This document shows positions 53,989-61,400 of a stretch of 64,000 nucleotides of DNA, one piece after another. The DNA comes from Hyphomicrobiales bacterium. GTDB taxonomy: Bacteria > Pseudomonadota > Alphaproteobacteria > Rhizobiales > Rhizobiaceae. Position 1 is the first letter of the stretch; the number at the start of each line of letters is the position of its first letter. The position numbers and the translations under genes are program-made. Under the pieces are notes generated by a model. That model made no database searches, was not told the DNA's origin, and saw only the letters and a list, made by a program, of their open reading frames with translations. The stretch lies in NCBI GenBank assembly GCA_900473795.1, contig UCMT01000013.1:106797-170796 (forward strand), given 5' to 3'.

Positions 53989-55662
53989 CTAGCGGTCGCG
54001 GAACCGGTTGGTGATCGGGTAGCGGCGGTCGCGGCCGAAATTCTTCTTGGTGATCTTCACGCCCGGCGCCGACTGGCGGCGCTTGTATTCGGCGATATAG
54101 AGCAGATGCTCGATCCTGTGCACCGTCGCCTCGTCATGGCCGCGCGCGACGATCTCCTCGGTGCTCATCTCCTTTTCGACGAGGCATTCGAGAATGTCGT
54201 CAAGCACCGGATAAGGCGGCAGCGAATCCTGGTCGGTCTGGTTCGGACGCAGTTCCGCCGACGGCGCCTTGTCGATGATATTCTTCGGGATCACCTCGCC
54301 GGAGGGACCGAGCGCACCGGGCGGCACCGTCGTGTTGCGCCAGCGCGCCAGGCTGTAGACCTGCATCTTGTACAGGTCCTTGATCGGATTGAAGCCACCG
54401 TTCATGTCGCCGTAAAGGGTCGCATAGCCGACCGACATTTCCGACTTGTTGCCGGTCGTCACCACCATCGAACCGAACTTGTTGGAAAGCGCCATCAGGA
54501 TCGTTCCGCGGGTGCGGCTTTGCAGGTTTTCCTCGGTGATGCCCTGCTCCGTGCCCTCGAACATTTCCGAAAGCGCGCCCAGGAAGCCCTGCACCGGCTC
54601 CTCGATCGGCACGACGTCATAGCGGCAGCCGAGCGCCTTGGCGCATTCCTCCGCATCCTTGAACGAATCCGAGGACGTGTAGCGGTAGGGCAGCATCACC
54701 GTGCGTACCCGCTCCTCGCCCAGCGCATCGACGGCAAGTGCTGCACAGATCGCCGAGTCGATACCGCCCGAGAGGCCGAGCACGACGTTCTTGAAGCCGT
54801 TCTTGTTGACGTAATCACGGAAGCCGAGCATGCAGGCGCGGTAGTCCGCCTCCTCCTGCTGCGGTAGACGCGACATCATTCCGTGCGGGCAAACCCAGCC
54901 TTCACTGGTCCGGCGCCATTCGGAGACGGATATGCTCTCTTCGAACTGGCTCATCTGGAAAGCGAGCTGCCGATCCGCGTTGAAGGCGAAGCTGGCGCCG
55001 TCGAAGACCAGTTCGTCCTGGCCGCCGAGCTGATTGGCGAAGATCATCGGCAGGCCGGTCTCGATCACCTGGCGAAGCACGACCTGGTGGCGCACGTCGA
55101 TCTTGCCGCGGTAATAGGGCGAACCGTTGGGCACGAGCAGCATTTCGGCGCCGCTTTCCGCCAGCGTTTCGCAGATTCCCAGGTCGTTCCAGATTTCCTC
55201 GCAGATCGGAATGCCGAGCCGCACGCCGCGGAAATTGACCGGTCCCGGCATTGCGCCTTCGGCAAAAACCCGTTTTTCGTCGAATTCGCCATAATTCGGC
55301 AAATCGACCTTGTCGCGAACGACCAGAACCTGCCCGCCGTCGAGAACGGCGACAGAGTTGTGGCGCCCCGTTTCGCCCTGGCGCGGAAAACCGACGACAA
55401 CACCCGGCCCGCCATCGGCCGTGTCGGCGGCAAGCGCATCGATCGCCTTCTGGCACGCCTTGAGAAAGGCCGGCTTCAGGACCAGATCCTCCGGCGGATA
55501 GCCCGAGATGAAGAGTTCCGTCAGGAGAAGCAGGTCGGCGCCGTTGCGGGCCGCGTCGGCGCGCGCCTCGCGGGCTTTCGCTAGATTGCCGGCAACGTCG
55601 CCGACAGCCGGGTTGAGCTGGGCAACGGCGATGCGGAACGTGGTCGAAATGGTCGCGGTCAT
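53989..55662 (-). CDS. nadE: Glutamine-dependent NAD+ synthetase
   Basis: 557 residues in two domains. The N-terminal nitrilase-type glutaminase has the triad Glu 49 (LTELFISGYPPEDL), Lys 118 (RDKVDLPNYGEFDE) and Cys 154 (PICEEIW). The C-terminal NAD synthetase has the ATP loop LGLSGGIDSA (about 296-304), GNKSEMSVGYATLYGDM and the conserved Pro-Ser-Ala-Glu-Leu-Arg-Pro. The enzyme amidates nicotinate adenine dinucleotide, the last step to NAD+. Divergent from the LTA-synthase-like gene. Confidence 0.97.
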   Translation of the reverse strand: MTATISTTFRIAVAQLNPAVGDVAGNLAKAREARADAARNGADLLLLTELFISGYPPEDLVLKPAFLKACQKAIDALAADTADGGPGVVVGFPRQGETGRHNSVAVLDGGQVLVVRDKVDLPNYGEFDEKRVFAEGAMPGPVNFRGVRLGIPICEEIWNDLGICETLAESGAEMLLVPNGSPYYRGKIDVRHQVVLRQVIETGLPMIFANQLGGQDELVFDGASFAFNADRQLAFQMSQFEESISVSEWRRTSEGWVCPHGMMSRLPQQEEADYRACMLGFRDYVNKNGFKNVVLGLSGGIDSAICAALAVDALGEERVRTVMLPYRYTSSDSFKDAEECAKALGCRYDVVPIEEPVQGFLGALSEMFEGTEQGITEENLQSRTRGTILMALSNKFGSMVVTTGNKSEMSVGYATLYGDMNGGFNPIKDLYKMQVYSLARWRNTTVPPGALGPSGEVIPKNIIDKAPSAELRPNQTDQDSLPPYPVLDDILECLVEKEMSTEEIVARGHDEATVHRIEHLLYIAEYKRRQSAPGVKITKKNFGRDRRYPITNRFRDR

Positions 55663-55952
55663 GAAACAGGCCCGTACTTAATTTTTCTATCGCGGATGCA
55701 GCAACATCGCGGAGAGATATCTAACGCATTCCGCGCCAAAAAAACCCGTGCCTGTCGCGAAAATAGAAAAAAAGCGTCTGCGTTGGATTTCAGCCCGTCG
55801 ACACAACCACATGGCGCGCCGGCACGCTGTTTTCGCGCTGGGGAACCCCTGAAAAAAGGCGCTGGCAAGCCTTATCCGGCTCATTCATCCTCCGTTCAAC
55901 ATGACGTCTGTATGACATTAAGACGACAGTTTTATGAAAATTGGAGAAGGCC

Positions 55953-57893
55953 TTGGCCAGTTTTGAATCGGCAGTGCGCGCTGCCACCGCCACCGAGGTC
56001 TACGGTCCGCAAATTGCTTTCGGCGCCCGCTACAGCAGGACGCTGTCGATCGCAGGCCGCCTTTCTCTATCTCTGCTTCTGTCGATGGCGCTCATCTTCG
56101 CGATCGAATGGATCACCCGCGATTCGGCGTCCGAGGCGCTATCATACTTCCTCGATCCGATGCGCCCGGCCTGGACGACCGTCGGCGTCTTCTTTTTCAT
56201 CTTTCTTGCAGTCGACGCGGCGTTCGGACGGGAAAACTACAGCATCGTCCTGATTGCGCCGCTGGCGCTGATCCCGGCGCTCGTCAGCCGCCAGAAGCAG
56301 ATTTTCCTCTCCGACCCACTCTATCCGACAGACTTTCTGTTCGGCCGACAGATCATGGAACTGATGCCCGTTCTGGTGCGGGACCGCCCCTGGACCGCGG
56401 TCGGCATCGTCGTCGGTCTCATCGTCTCGATCATTGCCCTGATCTGGCTTGCCCATTTTGCCTGGCGGCGTTTTCCGGTGATGACGCGCCGCCAGCGGTT
56501 GACCCGGCTGGCGGTGGCCCTGCCCTTGCTCGCGTCCTTCTACCACATCATGGACTACAACAATTTCTCGTGGATCCGTGACCGGCTGAAGGTCATCCCG
56601 ATCATGTGGGACCAGACGGAAAACTATCGCCACAACGGCTTCGTCATGGCTTTCGCCCTCAACCTGCCGATGGCCAACGTCACGGCACCTGCCGGCTACA
56701 TGTCCGATGCCATCGACAAGATCCCGACGAAGCCGGTGCCGGCTGGAACGACACATCGCGGCAAGCCGGATGTGATCGTGCTGATGAGCGAGTCCTTCTG
56801 GGATCCGACCCGTCTGCCGAACGTCAAGCTGTCGCCCGATCCGATGCCGACCATCCGCAAGATGCAGTCCGGCAACGTGTTCTCGCCGGAGTTCGGCGGC
56901 ATGACCGCCAATGTCGAATTCGAAGCACTGACCGGTTTCTCGAATGCCTTCCTGCCCTATGGCAGCATTCCCTACCAGCAGTACATCCGCAACCCGATCC
57001 CGTCGCTTGCCACCTTCTTCCGTGGCGAAGGGTATGTTGCGCGCGCCGTTCATCCGTTCCAGAAATGGTTCTGGAACCGCAGTGCCGTCTACAAGGCCTT
57101 CGGCTTCGAGCAGTTCCGGTCGGAAGAGAACCTGCCGGCGATGCAGAAGCGCGGCATCTTCGCCTCGGATGAATCGCTGACCAAGGAGATCATCCGCGAA
57201 GCCGATCAGCTGCGCGATCCGTTCTTCTTCTTCACCGTCACGCTGCAGGGCCATGGCCCCTATGAAGCGAACCGCTACGCAAAGAATACCATCAAGGTCG
57301 AAGGAAACCTTCCGGAGGCCGACAGGCAGGTCCTGGCGACCTATGCGCAGGGTATCAAGGAAGCCGACGACAGCCTGAAGATGCTGATGAACTGGGCGAA
57401 GAAGCGCGACCGCGAGACGATCATCGTCCTCTTCGGCGACCATCTGCCGCCGCTCAACACGGTCTATCCGAACACCGGCTACATGAACGACGTCACCGCC
57501 TCGCGCAAGGGCTCGCTCGAGCAGATGAAGAGCCAGCACGAAACGCCGCTGGTCGTCTGGTCGAACAAGACCGGCCCGGTCAAGGATATCGGCACGATCA
57601 GCCCGGCCTTCCTGTCCTATCACATCCTCAAGCAGGGCGGCTTCGAACATCCCTACTACACGGGATTCCTCGGCAATGTCTTTGACCAGTATCACGTCAT
57701 CGATCGCTATATGCTCATCGATGCCGCCGGCAAGGACACGGCCGCCTGGTCGCGGCAGAAGACCACGCCGCCCCTCATCCGCGATTATCGCTTCCTGCAG
57801 CACGACATGATGTTCGGCAAGCGGTTCGGAACCGACCGGTTCTTCCAGTCACATGCGGATCTGTTTGCGAACGCCGTTGCAGGCGCTCCCTAG
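55953..57893 (+). CDS. LTA-synthase-like membrane phosphotransferase (sulfatase fold)
   Basis: 646 residues. Four to five N-terminal membrane helices (about 35-205) precede a periplasmic alkaline-phosphatase/sulfatase-type domain with MSESFWDPT, the likely catalytic Thr in GGMTANVEFEALTG, FFTVTLQGHGPY and FGDHLPPL. In Gram-negative bacteria this family includes phosphoglycerol transferases such as OpgB and the rhizobial CgmB that decorate periplasmic glucans. A CgmB-like role is a fair guess but not proven. I chose TTG at 55953 because GGAGAAGG lies just before it; TTG at 55941 is the alternative. No ATG fits. Confidence 0.82.
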   Translation: MASFESAVRAATATEVYGPQIAFGARYSRTLSIAGRLSLSLLLSMALIFAIEWITRDSASEALSYFLDPMRPAWTTVGVFFFIFLAVDAAFGRENYSIVLIAPLALIPALVSRQKQIFLSDPLYPTDFLFGRQIMELMPVLVRDRPWTAVGIVVGLIVSIIALIWLAHFAWRRFPVMTRRQRLTRLAVALPLLASFYHIMDYNNFSWIRDRLKVIPIMWDQTENYRHNGFVMAFALNLPMANVTAPAGYMSDAIDKIPTKPVPAGTTHRGKPDVIVLMSESFWDPTRLPNVKLSPDPMPTIRKMQSGNVFSPEFGGMTANVEFEALTGFSNAFLPYGSIPYQQYIRNPIPSLATFFRGEGYVARAVHPFQKWFWNRSAVYKAFGFEQFRSEENLPAMQKRGIFASDESLTKEIIREADQLRDPFFFFTVTLQGHGPYEANRYAKNTIKVEGNLPEADRQVLATYAQGIKEADDSLKMLMNWAKKRDRETIIVLFGDHLPPLNTVYPNTGYMNDVTASRKGSLEQMKSQHETPLVVWSNKTGPVKDIGTISPAFLSYHILKQGGFEHPYYTGFLGNVFDQYHVIDRYMLIDAAGKDTAAWSRQKTTPPLIRDYRFLQHDMMFGKRFGTDRFFQSHADLFANAVAGAP

Positions 57894-58068
57894 AAATTCT
57901 CCCGGCCCATAAGCTTGGTCCGCGTTGGAAAGGTCGTCGATGTCTCGGAGGCAGCGACCGGCGACCGGTGGCAATTTTCCGGAGGGCGGCCAGTTGGGAA
58001 AATTGCTTTTGCCTGACGGCTGCCGCGTCCCGCCATCGCCGATGAGGGTGATCGGTACGGACCCGCGG

Positions 58069-58353
58069 TCAGGATCCGGCTACGCCGTCGGCGGGGACAA
58101 GCCGCGGCACTTTCTGGACGTCCGACAAGCGATGCACCGCACCGGCTTTGACCAGGCCGTTCAATGCCTCCCGCATCAGCTCGACGCCGTTGGCGAAGGC
58201 ATCGATCGGCATGATGATCCGCTGGCGCAAAACCGGTTTCGGATTGTTTTTCCCGTCCTTTTCGGTGGCCGAAAGACTCATCATATCGATCCTGACGATC
58301 GAGTTGGTGATGGTGATTTCACCGATGCCATCGACGTACAGTTCGCTGCTCAT
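58069..58353 (-). CDS. Small protein of unknown function
   Basis: 94 residues. The first ~50 form a beta-rich stretch (ELYVDGIGEITITNSIVRIDMMSL) and the middle is helical (PIDAFANGVELMREALNGLV). No signal peptide or membrane helix. GGAGGA lies 4 bases before the ATG at 58353. It lies 51 bases downstream of the giant secreted-protein gene on the same strand, so it may be co-transcribed with it. Family not recognised. Confidence 0.65.
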   Translation of the reverse strand: MSSELYVDGIGEITITNSIVRIDMMSLSATEKDGKNNPKPVLRQRIIMPIDAFANGVELMREALNGLVKAGAVHRLSDVQKVPRLVPADGVAGS

Positions 58354-58404
58354 CGGTTCCTCCATCAATCACGCGGCCGTCAGGCCTTTTCTTCGAAAAC
58401 GCCC

Positions 58405-61400
58405 CTACGCCGCCAACTGTCTGAACGCGACATCGACATAGTAGTTGCTGCTGTTGTAGCTGTTCGTCGGGAACAGCCCGGCCGAGCCATAGGCGTAGAC
58501 GCCATTGCCCCCGCTGAGCGCCGATGACAGCGCGTGCAGATTGCCGTTCGTGACCTCGGAACCAAAGAAGTTGCCGGTCGCCGAATAGAACCCATTGCTG
58601 CTGTAGGAGACGATATAGGTCGTGTTTGCCTGGATCTGCGCCTGCTGGGCGAGATTGACGGATTGCCAGCCGCTGGCGCTCTCGTTCGTGAAGGTAGCGC
58701 TTGCGAGCAGCGTGCCCGTCGACGTCCAGAGATATCCGGTATGCGGCCCCGTGTTGCTTGGGCCCTTGTAGAAGCGGAAGCCGGTAATCCAACCTGCAAC
58801 ATCCGCCTGGAACTTCATGCCGAGATTGACATCGGCGGAGTCGTTTTCAGTCACGGTCGTCGGCGTGGCGCTTGACGAGAACAGGTTCTGCTGGTCCTGC
58901 GGAACGACATTGAGCGACACCAGGGCCGTATCGGTTCCGCCCTGCCCGTCGGAGATGGAGTAGGTAAAGCTCGCCGCGCCGGTGTAGCCGTTCGTCGGCG
59001 TAAAGGTGACGGCATTCGACTGGCTGTTGAAGGCAACGGTACCGTTCACCGCGTTTCCGACACCGGTAATGACCATCGGATCGCCATTGGCGTCACTGTC
59101 ATTGGCAAGCAGTGTGCTCGCCTGTACGGAGAACGCGGTATCGGATGGCGTCGAGAACCCGGAATCGTCGAGCGCTACGGGGCTGAGGTTTCCCGTCGCC
59201 TGTTCGTAGAGGACATCCACCCAATAGTTCGACGCACTGTAGGTGGCCGTCGGGAAGAGGCTGGTCGTGCCATAGGCAAAGACACCGTTGCCACCACTCC
59301 CCGCACTGGACGGCGCCGACAGCGGGCCGTTGGTGTAGCTGGTCGCGAAGAAGTTCGGCGTCACGCCATAGAAGCCATTGGAATGATAGCTGGCGATATA
59401 GGTCGCCCCCGCGGAAATCGCGACCGGCTGGGTAAAGGTCACCGTCTGCCAGCCGCTGGCGCTCTCGTTGGTGAAAGTTGCAGACGTGAGCAGATTCCCG
59501 CCGCTGGTCCACAGAGAGCCGGTATGTGTGCCGGTGTCCTGGGCGCTCTTGTAGTAGCGCAGTCCGGTGATGATACCGGCGGACGAGGCGATAAATTTCA
59601 CGCCCAGTTCCACGGACTCGGGGTCGTTGACGGAAGTTATGCTCGGCGCATTGGACGGAGAAAACAGGTTCACCGTAGTCTGCGACTGGCTCACCGTCAG
59701 GCTCACGACTGCAGACGCCGTTCCGCCCCGCCCGTCCGATATGTTGTACGAGAAGCTTGCCGGCCCGATATAGCCTGACGTCGGCGCGAAGGTCACCGTG
59801 TTGGTCTGACTGTTGAACGCCACCGTTCCGTTTGTGGCACCGTCTACACCAGTGATCGTCAACGGATCGCCGTCGGGGTCACTGTCATTCGCAAGCAGTG
59901 TGGATGCGGCAATCGAAATCGAGTTGCTGTTGGAGACGGTGAAGCCGTTGTCATTGCTGGCGATCGGCACGGTGTTGACGGTCGAGCGGTTGTAGACGAC
60001 GTCGACCCAATAGTTGGAGGCCTGGAAGCTGGTCGTCGGAAACGCCGTGCCCGACGAATAGACATAGAGCCCGTTTCCGCCGCTTGTCGTGGAGGAAGGA
60101 GCCGTCAGCGATCCGTTGACCTTCGAACTGTTGAAATAGTTCGCGGTTGCCGCATAGACTCCGGTCGTGTGGTAGGAGGCGACATAGGTCGTCCCCGCCG
60201 TGATCGCGACCGGGTTGGAGAAGGTCGCGGTCTGCCAGCCGCTGGTGGATTCATTGGTGAAGGTGACGGTCGCCAGCAGCGTGCCCGTCGACGACCACAG
60301 CGAACCGGTGTGCAGTCCGGTGGCATTTGCCGGCTTGTAGAAGCGGATGCCCGTGATCGTCCCCACCACGGACGCGGTGAACTTCATTCCAAGCTCCAGC
60401 GGCTGGGTGTCGCTGACCGCCGCCCCTGTCGGGCCTTCGGTCCATTGGAACAACGAAACGCCCGCCGGGTCCTGTTCGACCGTCAACGTAACATTGGCGG
60501 TCGACGTGCCGCCGCGCTGATCCGAAACCGTGTAGGTGAAGCTTGCCGGCCCGCTATAATTGGCGTTCGGCGTGTAGATGACATTGCCCGTCTGGGTGTC
60601 GAGCGTGACGGTCCCGTTGGTCGCATTGCCGACCGCGCTGACGGTCAGCGGATCGTTGTTCGGATCCGTGTCGTTCGTCACAAGCGCAGTGAAGGAGATC
60701 GGGAGCATCCCGTTCTTTCCGACCACGAACCCCGAATCGGCAACCGCCGTCGGTCCTTGATTGGGGTCGGGCGTGAAAACGACGTCGACCCAGTAATTTG
60801 CATTGGAACTGTTACCCGGAAATGCGCCGTTGTTGTCGGCACTATACCCATAGACGCCGCCGCCAGGTTGAACATTGAGCAGGCCGTTCGTGTAGCTTGA
60901 CGAGAAATAGGTGTCGCTCGACGAATAGTATCCACCGGTATGGTAGGACGCGACATAGGTCGTTCCGGGAGTAATCCGCACGGGATTCGAGAACGTCACC
61001 GTCTGCCAGCCCGTTATCGATTCGCCGGAGGACGTGCCGGTGGCTATCCGCGTACCGGTGGAAGTCCACAGGCTGACGACATGCTGGCCGACATTGTAGA
61101 AACCCTTGTAGAACCGAATGCCGTTGATAACGCCATCCGTCGCCGCCTGGAAGCGGACGCCGAGTTCCACCCCGTCCCGGTCGAGATTGGTTTCGACCTG
61201 CGGTTTGTTGGCAAGGGTCCAGAGGCTCGACGTCGAAGGCAAGTTGACCGTAACCTGGGCGCTCGCCGAAGGATTGCCCAGGTTGAGGCTGTCGTCCACC
61301 GCGCGAGACATGATGGTGTAGGTTCCGGACGCCTGCACGACCCAGCTATAGCTCCAGGCCTCGCGGCCTGTCGCCTTCCACCAGCTCTGGCCGCCGTCAA

